Origin: a virus
IMG/VR virus record: IMGVR_UViG_3300040806_003461
Span: 16,662 to 80,661 of that record
Length of the DNA: 64,000 nt
Strand: one strand, 5' to 3'
Position 1 is the first letter of the stretch. Every line of letters begins with the position of its first letter. The notes beneath the pieces were generated by a model. That model saw only the letters and a list, made by a program, of their open reading frames with translations. It had not been told where the DNA came from and searched no databases. This document shows positions 9,745 to 19,713 of the stretch, one piece after another. The position numbers and the translations under genes are program-made.

Positions 9745-12687
9745 TTAACTCACCGTGATTGTATTTGACATGGAGCCGTGGAATTGGCAGTTATAATAAT
9801 AAGTACCTGCACTTCCGACAGTCCAATCAACTGGGCCTTCTTGCATTCCTTGACCGTCAACGCCGCTTGCCTGATTTCCAGTGCCTGTTCCTTGTACTGT
9901 CTTAATGTAAAAAGGATGGCCTGACGCACTTAAATTAAATCTTACTTTATCTCCTGCATTAAACGCAAGAGTAGGATTATCTGAGCCGCCGCTTACAGTT
10001 CCATTTCTATCTGTTCCTGACATTACATATCCTGCCGAGCCATTATTATTCACGGTGATTGTAAAGTCAGGTGCAAATGAACCTTGTGAACTTTGTGGAT
10101 CCATGTATTTTGTTTGTTGAATTTTAGTACGAGGAAATAGCATTCCACTTATTGGACGATATGACAAAGTTTTTAATGGATAGCTTTGTCCTTCGGTTTT
10201 TCTTTGATTAATCCAACGTAAATATTTATTAGGAGCACCCTGCAGACTATTTGTATCCATTGCATCATCTGCTTCGGTGTCTTGCATTTGATCTACTGAG
10301 GCATAGGTTGATAACCAAGTTTCAGCTTGAGCTTGATCCATGTTTGGCCACGATTCTGCAAGGATTGCAAGTACTCCTGCAACCTGTGGTCCTGACATAC
10401 TTGTACCTTGATACTTCCCAAGATCATAAGAACTGTTTCTTGCGTCGGTTACTCCGCCTGTATGTAAAGAACTTTGAATTGCTTCCCCTGCGGCAAAAAT
10501 ATCAACCTGACTGCCTACATTTGAAAATGGTGCTTTGTCTTCTTGCGTATCATTTGACGTGGCGCCTACGTTAATTACCGGTGCATAACCAGCGCCTGAT
10601 CCTGTACCACGATTTAGCCACCATGTAAATGGAGTACCGTTATAAGACATAAGAAAATCGTTATTATAATCTTGGTCTGAGCTGTTTACTGTTTTCCAAG
10701 ATGCGTTACCAGCTGATGCTACAATAATGATTCCATCATCAATTGCATCTTGCATGTCGGCTTGTCTTGATGTAAAATAATATGGGATACTCATAACACG
10801 ACTTGCAAGAGGACAATAAAAACCGCGTGCTTGTAATTCAGCTTGTGTTAATTCGCGCCCAGGATTAAAATCTGTTCCACGATAATTTACACGTGTTGGT
10901 ATACCTGTATCATAACCGTCTTGTGCTGCAGTTGCGCCTGCCTTAATTGTAGATCCATAACTGTTGTTTGTAATCGTTGGGTTGCGACGCCCAGTTGCTA
11001 CATTGATTGGTTTACTATTGTGCCACGCACGAATATAGTCCCACATAAGGCTGCTAGAAAGGCTATTTGGGTTTGTACTATATGGACTTATGTTGTAAAT
11101 ATTGGCGTCTCTAGCCCAGCCTTGAGTGTTTCCAGCAACGGTACCAGCACAATGGCAACCATGATTATTATCATCTTCATCAATTGAGTTTGTATATGAT
11201 CCACTGCGGTCATAAACGTAAGTTCCAGTTCCAGCGCCAACGTTGTTTTGAAACCAATTTATCTGCTTTATTCTTGAAGCACCGTTTGATGCTGGTGTAT
11301 AATATGAAGGACCGAGATCATTATCCCTAAAAATATCTCTTAAAACAGCAAAGTCTGGTTTACTTAACACTGGTTCAAAATATGATTTAAATAGGGCGTA
11401 CCCTTTCGGATTATTAGTTAACATTCCAGATGGAGTTTTTACTGAGTCAGACCATTCCGGTGACAGTGATCCGCCATCCCAAAAAGTACTCATATCCCAC
11501 ATTGACCAGTTAATCAAATACATATATTCTTTATAAGCTACCTCAGCTGCCTCATCCACTGTTGCCCAATCGGATGCATAACCAGACGGATCAAAAAATC
11601 CGCCATCAATAGCTTCTTTCATAGCAAGGTGCAATTCTGTTGTTTGCCAATTAACATTATTAGTTGCTAACCAATTCACAGCTGTTTCAGATCCCGGCAC
11701 CGCACCCATAATACCAAACAAATGTATTGTGTGCATAAGATGTTCTACAAGTTCTTCAATATCTCTATCACCAACCGATGGGCTTGGCCCGCTAATATTA
11801 GCATACCAAACCATATCGTTATGTACGTGGTTATCTAAAAAATCTACGTATCCTGCATACTGTGCAGCGCCTACATCTGTTAAAAAGTTTGGACTATATT
11901 CAGAACCACCACCGTATGCAATTCTTTGAACGGCAGGAAGTCCTGCGTGTATAGTTCCTGTAGCGCCTTGTAATGTTTTAATTAAATTGATTTGATGGTC
12001 TACATTAATAAGAGGATATGTTGGATCAATTAACAATGTTACCATTTTGGCAGTTTTTTCTGCCCACATATCAGGTACTGCGGTTTGACCTCCAACTGCG
12101 CCCGCAACAACCATCTTTAAACCACGAGCTGTTATTTGTCTATCAAATACTGCACCATTTGAACTATTATTTGCTAAAGACGTGTCAACATAATCTGAAA
12201 CAGTATTTGTCTGAGCAAACTCTGGGTGCGCAGGATCAATATGACCGTCTATTATTACAACGTCAACGTTTTTACCAGATGCTGTAATGGTTAAATCTGT
12301 TTGAACTAATGAGGTACCATTGCCACCCCAATTACTGCGATTTGTTTCTTCACTGTGGCGGAGCAAACCCCAGTTTAAATCATCAGGATCACTAGTCCAA
12401 CTTTTATCAAACTCACCGTTTGTAATTGTATAACCCATTGGGACAGTTGTCAAATCAACGAGTTCAGCAAGCTCAACATCCCATACTCTAGGATCAGATT
12501 TAACTAACATTGCTTCTTCTATCGTAAGCATATAATGTGTGTTACGAGAAATTGGGCGGCGATGAGCTACTTCCATGCGTCTATGAGGAATGGTGATTGC
12601 ACCACCTTCATTTTCCATATCATGGTAAAAATCGTCAAGGTCTTCTTTGTTATGAAGAGTGACAATCCATTCCTTAAGATCCGACAT
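9745..12687 (-). CDS. Virion subtilase (S8) protein with C-terminal cupredoxin-like domain
   Basis: 980 residues. A subtilisin-type triad is visible: Asp147 in VVIIDGHID, His509 in HGCHCAGT, Ser763 in GTSMSGPQVAG, with the oxyanion Asn661 in VASAGN. Asp and His are about 360 residues apart, against about 40-60 in ordinary subtilases, so a domain of about 300 residues (roughly 165-490) is inserted; it includes a helix with EHLMHTIH. Residues about 870-980 form a cupredoxin-like beta-sandwich ending YYYNCQFHGSM, with His924, Cys967, His970 and Met973 in type-1 copper ligand order. It sits inside the baseplate operon, so a virion-borne protease acting at the cell surface or in virion maturation is plausible. 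Confidence 0.8.
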   Translation of the reverse strand: MSDLKEWIVTLHNKEDLDDFYHDMENEGGAITIPHRRMEVAHRRPISRNTHYMLTIEEAMLVKSDPRVWDVELAELVDLTTVPMGYTITNGEFDKSWTSDPDDLNWGLLRHSEETNRSNWGGNGTSLVQTDLTITASGKNVDVVIIDGHIDPAHPEFAQTNTVSDYVDTSLANNSSNGAVFDRQITARGLKMVVAGAVGGQTAVPDMWAEKTAKMVTLLIDPTYPLINVDHQINLIKTLQGATGTIHAGLPAVQRIAYGGGSEYSPNFLTDVGAAQYAGYVDFLDNHVHNDMVWYANISGPSPSVGDRDIEELVEHLMHTIHLFGIMGAVPGSETAVNWLATNNVNWQTTELHLAMKEAIDGGFFDPSGYASDWATVDEAAEVAYKEYMYLINWSMWDMSTFWDGGSLSPEWSDSVKTPSGMLTNNPKGYALFKSYFEPVLSKPDFAVLRDIFRDNDLGPSYYTPASNGASRIKQINWFQNNVGAGTGTYVYDRSGSYTNSIDEDDNNHGCHCAGTVAGNTQGWARDANIYNISPYSTNPNSLSSSLMWDYIRAWHNSKPINVATGRRNPTITNNSYGSTIKAGATAAQDGYDTGIPTRVNYRGTDFNPGRELTQAELQARGFYCPLASRVMSIPYYFTSRQADMQDAIDDGIIIVASAGNASWKTVNSSDQDYNNDFLMSYNGTPFTWWLNRGTGSGAGYAPVINVGATSNDTQEDKAPFSNVGSQVDIFAAGEAIQSSLHTGGVTDARNSSYDLGKYQGTSMSGPQVAGVLAILAESWPNMDQAQAETWLSTYASVDQMQDTEADDAMDTNSLQGAPNKYLRWINQRKTEGQSYPLKTLSYRPISGMLFPRTKIQQTKYMDPQSSQGSFAPDFTITVNNNGSAGYVMSGTDRNGTVSGGSDNPTLAFNAGDKVRFNLSASGHPFYIKTVQGTGTGNQASGVDGQGMQEGPVDWTVGSAGTYYYNCQFHGSMSNTITVS

Positions 12688-13416
12688 TTATGCCTCCAAT
12701 TGGATAACAGTAAGTGTTACTTCAACGGTTGCAGTTGAGCCTGATAAGTTAGTTACTCGACAAGGGATTGTAGTACCAGGCGTTCCTTCAAAGCTATAAC
12801 CGATTGTCCCTGGAGATATTTGAACGATACCTGCACCTGTTGTAATTACTTCAGCAATAACACCTGAACCTGGATCTGGGTCAGTTGCTTGAGTTCTTGA
12901 TGCGTCGGCAGATCTTGCAGATGCGTGTGTATAAACTCTAATCCAAGCCGCACGGTCAGTTTCAATTGCAAGAAGTGCATAACCTTTAAATGCGTTTGTG
13001 ATATTAAGATCAGCCGAAGCATCATCCGCAAGAGATGAAGTTGTGCCTACCTTTGTAGTACGAGAACTTAAACCGATACCACCACCGTCTTGAAAGGTAA
13101 TCCCACCACTTCCGTTCGTTGTAAGTACTTGACCAGTAGTTCCATCACTAATACCTAAATCTAAAATTGTGGACGGAACATCAGCAGGTGTAAATACAAA
13201 TGCGCCAGTGCTATCATTATAAGTAAGGTTGCCATTACCGCTTGCCGATCCAACAGTTAAACTTAAGTCTGTTGTAGAAATGCCGGTTAAAGAGTTGTTT
13301 GCCCAGTTCGAGTATAATTCATCGAAGTTGGAATTTGTCTTGACGAAAGCATTACGAAGTGTATCGCCTGTGCCGTCGTCAGGAACAGTACCCGTATTGA
13401 TTACTTGCTTTGCCAT
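12688..13416 (-). CDS. Fibre/whisker-type virion protein
   Basis: 242 residues starting MAKQVINTGTVPDDGTGDTL, followed by RNAFVKTNSNFDELYSNW, a virion-anchoring N-terminal module found at the start of many marine phage fibre proteins. The middle is Gly/Ser/Thr-rich beta sequence and the last 130 residues (SSRTTKVGTTSSLADDASAD onward) look like a compact beta domain. Its stop abuts the subtilase start, and it lies directly after the gp7-like gene, so it is probably a baseplate-attached fibre. The name reflects the N-terminal module; the receptor or partner is unknown. Confidence 0.65.
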   Translation of the reverse strand: MAKQVINTGTVPDDGTGDTLRNAFVKTNSNFDELYSNWANNSLTGISTTDLSLTVGSASGNGNLTYNDSTGAFVFTPADVPSTILDLGISDGTTGQVLTTNGSGGITFQDGGGIGLSSRTTKVGTTSSLADDASADLNITNAFKGYALLAIETDRAAWIRVYTHASARSADASRTQATDPDPGSGVIAEVITTGAGIVQISPGTIGYSFEGTPGTTIPCRVTNLSGSTATVEVTLTVIQLEA

Positions 13417-13438
13417 TTTTGCTCCTGTCTTTTTCTAT

Positions 13439-13446
13439 TATTTATC
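13439..13446 (-). promoter_or_regulatory. Possible variant late promoter (GATAAATA)
   Basis: The minus strand reads GATAAATA, one mismatch from the T4 late consensus, 22 nt upstream of the fibre gene start and overlapping the last base of the gp7-like stop. The placement matches the perfect late promoter ahead of the gp8-like gene. It is weaker evidence because of the mismatch. Confidence 0.35.
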
Positions 13447-15788
13447 TACGGCTCTGTAGTCATATCTACCGTCAATACCGTTACGTCCGCGGTGTAATCT
13501 TGACGGTCCGCTGTTAATCCACCGCCATCTCCGGGAACAACTTGATTTGGACCAACAATTGGTGCACCACCAACTTCTGTATCCAATTTAATAATCTGAT
13601 TAAACTTGTGAGAGATGCCTGCATCAACTGGTCCAAATGACATCTTTCTTTTGAATAAACTGTCGCCAAATAATTTTGTACCTGCAAGGTGAACAGTTCT
13701 TTTAAGAGGTTCTTCGTAAACAGCTTTAGAAATTGTACCTTTAATTTCGTATGAATATTCTTGATAATAATCGCTATCTTGAATCTTCATATTAGAATCA
13801 AAGTATTCAAAATTACCGCTTTCTTCTTCTGTCCAATATCCGTTTAGGTGTGAACTGTAACTTGCCCAGTAACCTGATGTGATACCTTGTGTATCAGCTT
13901 TTAAAGTAGCTCTTGCAACAATTAGACCATTATCATCGGTAAGATTTACAATCTCGCCATCCTGATACCCAAACCCTGACTCGTATACGTTTGCCGCTTT
14001 TATTCGGCCTGACGCAAAGATTGTTCTTGATTCTATTTCAGCAGATGTACCTAGTGTATCAGCGTCATAGTCTCGAGCAACATATTCAATTGCGTAGTCG
14101 CTTCCTTTATGATTAACTGGATTACCACGCTCAAACCCATAATAATTATAAGGTCTTACTTTAATAAATGATTCGGAGGCACTAATATCAGTAATAATAC
14201 CAGTTACAGTTGTGTTTGAATTAATGCCAGTATTCGCTTGAGATATTTCGTCGCCTCTTGACATTGCTGCTGAAACATCTTCAAGAACAATAACCTGTTC
14301 ATATCTATCAAACGCTGACATCTGATCGTCACGGGCAATTGTCCAAACATCGGTAACGTAATTTTCACCTGGGTTAACATTAACTAATGTTTCAATTGAA
14401 CCAATATCAAAAGGAGATAAGTTAAATGCTTCATCGAGTGGAGTTGCTAGCGTAATTGGATTGGTATTACCCGAGTTAGACATTGGCTTTAATGCAGGCG
14501 GAACGTCATTATAATTTGAAGAGTCAATATCCACCGCAAGAAAATCACTGATCTTATCAGTAATCAAAGATACCGCTTGAATGTTAGTAATTGTTACCTT
14601 AACATCATTATTTGCGCCTGTGTCTGGATACAAAGGACCAGGTGACGAATCATTCTTTTCTGTGATTGACGTAATAGGACCAGTGTTTCCTACCGCACCT
14701 GCTAATCCAACTCTTGGTCTTCCTGGTCGGTCAAGAGCATATAATTGTGGCAAAGGATCAGTAGTAAATTCGTGAGATGTATTAGCAAAGTGAATACCGA
14801 CCGCGAATGCAGACTGACCTGTTACAATACCAATATTAGTATTTCCTGTATCGGCGATGCGTTCTTCTAAAACAAAATCGAGGTCAGGGTTTGAAAGCAA
14901 AAGGTTTTGACTTGAAGCTTTTAGACGAGTTTCTTCAACGGTATAACCGAAGCCAGGATCCTTGATCGTATAAACAACTTGACCTGTAAACTCATCTTCA
15001 AGATCGGTAACAATTGCCTTACCGCCTTCGCCTTTACCAACAATGTTTAAAATTTCGCCAATTTTTCTTTCGGTCTCACCGCCATATCCTAAGTCAATTG
15101 TAAGTGCAGCTGCAGAACCATCAACGCGACCAAACGCAACTTCATTTCCTCGAATAGTTGTTTGTAAATCGTCATACTTAATAAAGTCACCTTTAACGTT
15201 TGAAATATAAACGATAGGTGTTAATGTACCATTTAATAAAACGAAATTGATTTTATCAACAGCGGCACGAGCTTCAGAAATACTACCACGGATGTTTTTA
15301 CCAATTAGGTCCGCATACGTAAACTTATTATCGTCAATATCATAAAATACATTATCATTTGGAAATAGTTGTAAATAAACGCCTTTACGCCAATCGGAAT
15401 CGGAAGGCTTAAACATTTGTGATGCAGGATATCTAATTTCAACATCTTCTTTATAGAACATACGGAAGAATAAAAGAATACCACCAGGTGTACCTTTACG
15501 GCGGTATAGATCCATAATGTTTTTAACAACAAAACGAACATCAGATTCTTCCAATAAAGGCAGTTCAGCCATAAACATTTTATGGAATTGTAAGATAAGC
15601 TCAGAAAGAGTTGTAGATACGTCTCGATACTCGAATAATCTTCGAGAATTATAATGCGACATATTTGTTTCTTCTTCAAGGAATCTATAATATTCCTCTA
15701 CAAAATCAACGAGTTCCTGCCCATACTCTCGATAGAGTCCAGGAAATTGGTCTCGGATTTTGAATGCTATGAGCTTTTCTACTTGCAT
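13446..15788 (-). CDS. 7: Baseplate wedge protein at the gp7 position
   Basis: 780 residues starting MQVEKLIAFKIRDQFPGLYR with a helical N-terminal region (FVEEYYRFLEEETN, NIMDLYRRKGTPGGILLFFR) and then a long beta-rich body. It starts one base inside the gp6 stop (TAATG) and occupies the slot of T4 gp7 in the conserved order 25-6-7-8. The RKGTPGGI motif recurs in large wedge-associated proteins of marine T4-likes. It is shorter than T4 gp7 (1032 aa). Assignment as gp7 is mainly positional; its place in the wedge complex is secure. Confidence 0.6.
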   Translation of the reverse strand: MQVEKLIAFKIRDQFPGLYREYGQELVDFVEEYYRFLEEETNMSHYNSRRLFEYRDVSTTLSELILQFHKMFMAELPLLEESDVRFVVKNIMDLYRRKGTPGGILLFFRMFYKEDVEIRYPASQMFKPSDSDWRKGVYLQLFPNDNVFYDIDDNKFTYADLIGKNIRGSISEARAAVDKINFVLLNGTLTPIVYISNVKGDFIKYDDLQTTIRGNEVAFGRVDGSAAALTIDLGYGGETERKIGEILNIVGKGEGGKAIVTDLEDEFTGQVVYTIKDPGFGYTVEETRLKASSQNLLLSNPDLDFVLEERIADTGNTNIGIVTGQSAFAVGIHFANTSHEFTTDPLPQLYALDRPGRPRVGLAGAVGNTGPITSITEKNDSSPGPLYPDTGANNDVKVTITNIQAVSLITDKISDFLAVDIDSSNYNDVPPALKPMSNSGNTNPITLATPLDEAFNLSPFDIGSIETLVNVNPGENYVTDVWTIARDDQMSAFDRYEQVIVLEDVSAAMSRGDEISQANTGINSNTTVTGIITDISASESFIKVRPYNYYGFERGNPVNHKGSDYAIEYVARDYDADTLGTSAEIESRTIFASGRIKAANVYESGFGYQDGEIVNLTDDNGLIVARATLKADTQGITSGYWASYSSHLNGYWTEEESGNFEYFDSNMKIQDSDYYQEYSYEIKGTISKAVYEEPLKRTVHLAGTKLFGDSLFKRKMSFGPVDAGISHKFNQIIKLDTEVGGAPIVGPNQVVPGDGGGLTADRQDYTADVTVLTVDMTTEP

Positions 15789-17584
15789 TACTTGATCTCA
15801 ATCATTTTAACAGTTACATCGTCGTCGCGGACATAAAAGATACGGCCTTTAGGCGCTCTAATATCGTCAGCACTTGTTCTTGCAATAATTTTAATTTCAG
15901 AACCTTCATAAGAATCTACAATAAAGTCAGTTAATTTAACTTCGCCTGTTTCGTAATTTACTGTACCAACTTTTGGTTTAACAATCTGTGGGTTTGCCTG
16001 GTTACTTGTAACTGACATAAGATTGCCTAAGCCGTCATCTTGTAAAAAGATTTCTTGTGCGTTACTTGTAAATGTACCAGATTTAATTGCTGGTTTATAT
16101 CCTTCAAAACCATTTGCAGATCTAAATGGATATGGCTTAGCAAGTTTTGCTCCAAACTTAAATGTTGGGTTTAGTTTAATACCCGATGCTGGCGAGTATG
16201 GAATATATGGGAATGCACAAACACTGTTTGAAAGAATCGCAACATCCTTTATATCAATTGCCGACGCAATGTTTGAAACTCGAAGTGTTTTATTAAAATC
16301 ATCAAGATTATCAACCGAATATTTCTGAATAACTTGTCTAATAATTGATTCTAATTGAGCAGGGCTTTTTGTAGATTGTGCTGCACTATAATAAGCATCA
16401 ACTTCAATATTTGCATATAAGAACTCAGATTCAATAAAGATCGGTTCAACAGCAAGTGGAGATTTCTCTCTTAAATAATCAATGTATGATGCTGCAAGCG
16501 ACGCCGATAAAATTTCTGTTTCTTGTCCAAGATAAACCGAAATCGCAACCTTACCAAATTGTGGCGGATCTAATTCATCACCACCGTATGCTGACACTGA
16601 AAGAATTTCAGGAAACTTTTGTTTTAAAAGATTTTCATAATCTGTTTCTGTAACTGCACGTTCTTGAATTTGTAATGCTCTTGGCGCGTTGAAGCGAATG
16701 CTTTCAACCGATTCCTCGTCAGCACCACCTGTTGCTCGTGCGATTGTTGTAACCGTTGTCGTCCCTGTTGTTGTAAGAGAAATACTAAACTTATTAATGC
16801 CGTTTGCTTCTGCGCCTGATGTAATGCGATACTTAACTCGAACGTCTTCAATCTCGGTTGGCTGCAATCCAAAAATGTTTTTACCAAAATAAACAGTATA
16901 ACGACCATCGTAATATGGTTCAACATAAAATACTTTATCGGTTGGACCAACACCAAAGATTGTGTCTTTACGAACAAATACGTTTCTATCTTCGGTCGCT
17001 TCTGCATCAACAAAACATTCAATAGAATCAGTATCAGCATTTTCGTTTGTTAAAATAACACGAAGAATACCGTCATCGTCAACAAAGAATCCTTCACGTT
17101 CAAAACTTGTTAGCATTTGGCCTTCATATAACGTAATGTTTTCGGATTCAAATGTACCTACGCCTGTCTTACGAAGAACGTGAGCTTTATTTGTAACAAA
17201 GGTAAAGTTCTGACCTTGAAAAGATGCGGCAAACTCTGCGTACTGAGGAATTGTAATTGTTTGACCACTAGTGATTGACGTATCTACAACTTTTACTTTA
17301 ACAATTGCACGGGCAGAACGACGAGAACGAGGGAGATAATTTAATTCTTTTGCGTGCGAAATAACACTATTACGTAAGAGTGCAGAATCAATAAACATTT
17401 CGTTTATTGCCATATTTGTATAGAAGTTATTTTGGAACGTGTTATAAGATAGCACATCTAACAGCACATTCATGTTTGAACCTTCAAAGTCGTAGTCTTT
17501 GAATTTTGTTTGGGTTTTCATATAGTTTTTGAGCTGATTCTTTATCGTCTCAAAATCTAATTCAGTAATAGCCAGCTTAGCCAT
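15788..17584 (-). CDS. 6: Baseplate wedge protein gp6
   Basis: 598 residues with the typical gp6 start (MAKLAITELDFETIKNQLKN, YDFEGSNMNVLLDVLSYNTF) and the Baseplate_J-like core including FIDSALLRNSVISHAKELNY and LPRSRRSA. In T4, gp6 dimers join neighbouring wedges into the ring around the hub and transmit the sheath-contraction signal. Length is close to T4 gp6 (660 aa). The gene follows gp25 without spacing and overlaps the gp7-like gene by one base. This is among the best-supported calls in the baseplate operon. Confidence 0.9.
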   Translation of the reverse strand: MAKLAITELDFETIKNQLKNYMKTQTKFKDYDFEGSNMNVLLDVLSYNTFQNNFYTNMAINEMFIDSALLRNSVISHAKELNYLPRSRRSARAIVKVKVVDTSITSGQTITIPQYAEFAASFQGQNFTFVTNKAHVLRKTGVGTFESENITLYEGQMLTSFEREGFFVDDDGILRVILTNENADTDSIECFVDAEATEDRNVFVRKDTIFGVGPTDKVFYVEPYYDGRYTVYFGKNIFGLQPTEIEDVRVKYRITSGAEANGINKFSISLTTTGTTTVTTIARATGGADEESVESIRFNAPRALQIQERAVTETDYENLLKQKFPEILSVSAYGGDELDPPQFGKVAISVYLGQETEILSASLAASYIDYLREKSPLAVEPIFIESEFLYANIEVDAYYSAAQSTKSPAQLESIIRQVIQKYSVDNLDDFNKTLRVSNIASAIDIKDVAILSNSVCAFPYIPYSPASGIKLNPTFKFGAKLAKPYPFRSANGFEGYKPAIKSGTFTSNAQEIFLQDDGLGNLMSVTSNQANPQIVKPKVGTVNYETGEVKLTDFIVDSYEGSEIKIIARTSADDIRAPKGRIFYVRDDDVTVKMIEIK

Positions 17585-18001
17585 TTATCTCGTCCTCTCT
17601 AAGAATACGTCTAATTCTACCGGTTGCTCTTGGTTCTTAACAAAAAACTTTACAGTAACTTTGATCGCGTTATCATTTAAGTTACCATTTACAATTACGT
17701 CTATAATTTCAGCACGCGGCTCGTATATTTCTATTGTTGTTCTTATTTGCTCTTCAATTAATTTTAAACCGGCAGGAGTCATATTTTCAAATAATGCTGC
17801 GCGAATATTACCGCCAAGGTTTGGTTGCATTAATCTTTCGCCACGATCGGTTAAGACAAGATTCTTTAATGATTCTTTAACGGCATCTTCATTTTTAAAT
17901 AACGCCAAATCATTTGATAAAGGACTTACGCTTAAATCCTTTTTAAAATCTGAATAGATTTCAATCTTTTTAGTTTTGGCTGTGACTAATGAAACTGTCA
18001 T
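17585..18001 (-). CDS. 25: Baseplate wedge protein gp25
   Basis: 138 residues, the usual length of the gp25/GpW-gp25 family. The core is recognisable: DAVKESLKNLVLTDRGERLM, QPNLGGNIRAALFE, then EEQIRTTIEIYEPRAEI. gp25 is a lysozyme-like fold without activity that nucleates sheath polymerisation with gp6 and gp53 in the inner baseplate. The gene overlaps the M15 peptidase gene by 4 nt (ATGA) and abuts gp6, preserving the T4 25-6 order. Confidence 0.92.
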   Translation of the reverse strand: MTVSLVTAKTKKIEIYSDFKKDLSVSPLSNDLALFKNEDAVKESLKNLVLTDRGERLMQPNLGGNIRAALFENMTPAGLKLIEEQIRTTIEIYEPRAEIIDVIVNGNLNDNAIKVTVKFFVKNQEQPVELDVFLERTR

Positions 18002-19713
18002 CTATTACGTCTCCAACTTTCGTATGTGCTGCGAGTTGATCGTGGCCAAGTTACAAACACGCCTTTTGGTCTTTTGCTTTCATATCCTGCAATAATGCCA
18101 CCTATGTCAACGTGAACAAATCCTTTATTAGGATAAAATCCTGCGGCGTGCCAACCTGCTTCTCTCGCCATTTCCACAAATTCAAATTGTCGCTGTAAAC
18201 TACCAGAACCGCTAAATGTTACGTCAAACGCAACACCTTTCATATGTAATGATTTTGATTTGCCCCCAACGCTTTTGTTATATTTTGGGCTACGATAGGC
18301 ACTAATGATTGTTAACGTGGATCCCCACGATTCTGCCAATCTCATTAATTTAACTTTTGCCTGCATAGGTACGTACCGATCTGACCAAGCATCTCTGCCC
18401 ATTTTTGTTGCAATGTTTGAACCAGGATTGATATAAAGGTTATTTACTGGCCCAGCTAATAATTGTTCCCACGTAGGTATACCATCAATTTCTTGATTTG
18501 TCAATGGCTCAGTTTCAATAACTGTTGGCGGACCACCGTTATTATCTGATTCAGTTGACGAATCGCGCGAAGCTTGCCTACAACGCTCCGCCATATTATT
18601 TATCCCTTCTTTACGGGCTTCATCCGAAACACGATTTGCACCAGCTTTAACAGCTTCTGCCGTTGCTTGTGCCGATGCCTTTTTTGTTTGTTCCGCAGAA
18701 TCTTTAAAGTTATCCATGATTTGCTGAAGGCGTTCTTTAACTCCGTCAATTAGACCTTCAACACTAACTGCAAATCCACACATACGATATACTAAAAGTT
18801 CAACAGCTTTAAGCGATGGGTTGGCAAAACGCTCAACCGCATAGTCAATTAATCCTTCTACCTTTTTCAAAAAAGTATCTCGATTTTCATCGTTAAGAAT
18901 TTCTTTAACTCTATCAATTTCAGCTCTGATCTTTTGTCTAACCGAATCACTAATTTCTTTTACTCGGGTTTCAAGATCGGAAATCAAAGTATCAAGTGAA
19001 AAGTTTTCAACCGCGTCAACAACCGTGCGCCATTTTTCTTTAATAGCGTCAACAATCTTTTTCTTAATTGCTTCAATCAATGCCTTAACTTTAATCTTTT
19101 CAAATGCCGCCTTTGCGAGATCTTTTAGATTTTTTAATTTATTAATTGCCGCTAACGCCGAACTAATCAGATCGCCGATTTTACCTATCATATCAAACAA
19201 CGCCATAGCAACGCCATAAATGCTTCCTATTGCGCCACAAAAGCCACCCATAATACTATCAATCCAACTACCGTTGTAAAAATCATTTAGGTTTCGTAAT
19301 AATTTTTGACGGTCAGAATTTTGTGCTTGTCCAATTGATGTTGGATTATACAAATAATCTTCCATGAATTGCGCGCACTCAATACCTGTAATTGGTTTAC
19401 CTAATAATAAACGGTCATTTAATTTTGGATAAGATTCCGTAAATTGACCACGAAGAAAGGTATTTAAATTATTAGTCAAATCGTTTACAACTGTATTCCC
19501 ATATCTTCTTATAAGAACTTCATACGAATTAGTGTCTAAATTTTCAACAAGACTTGCTGCGTATTGTTCCTCCAAAAATGGAATAGAATCAATTGTAAAA
19601 CTACCGTTCTGATCTGTGAGGACCAATTGCGATGCCGCAGAAACAGTAGTAATATTTCTTTCAATATTTGAACTGTTATCAATATCGCATGGATTGCATT
19701 CGTTCTTACTCAA
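17998..19713 (-). CDS. Baseplate-associated protein with C-terminal M15 peptidoglycan peptidase
   Basis: 571 residues. Residues 1-120 are an unrecognised virion domain, 150-370 are strongly helical (KALIEAIKKKIVDAIKEKW and following), then a linker leads to an M15-type metallopeptidase. The zinc ligands His490 and Asp497 (HMKGVAFD) and His534 (HVDIG) are present, with the family AYRSPKYN and VGGKSKSLHMKG signatures. M15 enzymes cut D-Ala peptide crosslinks in peptidoglycan. The gene lies between gp5 and gp25, and gp5 here lacks a lysozyme domain, so this protein probably supplies the cell-wall-opening activity of the tail. The helical part could be a spike or hub linker. Confidence 0.8.
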   Translation of the reverse strand: MSKNECNPCDIDNSSNIERNITTVSAASQLVLTDQNGSFTIDSIPFLEEQYAASLVENLDTNSYEVLIRRYGNTVVNDLTNNLNTFLRGQFTESYPKLNDRLLLGKPITGIECAQFMEDYLYNPTSIGQAQNSDRQKLLRNLNDFYNGSWIDSIMGGFCGAIGSIYGVAMALFDMIGKIGDLISSALAAINKLKNLKDLAKAAFEKIKVKALIEAIKKKIVDAIKEKWRTVVDAVENFSLDTLISDLETRVKEISDSVRQKIRAEIDRVKEILNDENRDTFLKKVEGLIDYAVERFANPSLKAVELLVYRMCGFAVSVEGLIDGVKERLQQIMDNFKDSAEQTKKASAQATAEAVKAGANRVSDEARKEGINNMAERCRQASRDSSTESDNNGGPPTVIETEPLTNQEIDGIPTWEQLLAGPVNNLYINPGSNIATKMGRDAWSDRYVPMQAKVKLMRLAESWGSTLTIISAYRSPKYNKSVGGKSKSLHMKGVAFDVTFSGSGSLQRQFEFVEMAREAGWHAAGFYPNKGFVHVDIGGIIAGYESKRPKGVFVTWPRSTRSTYESWRRNR

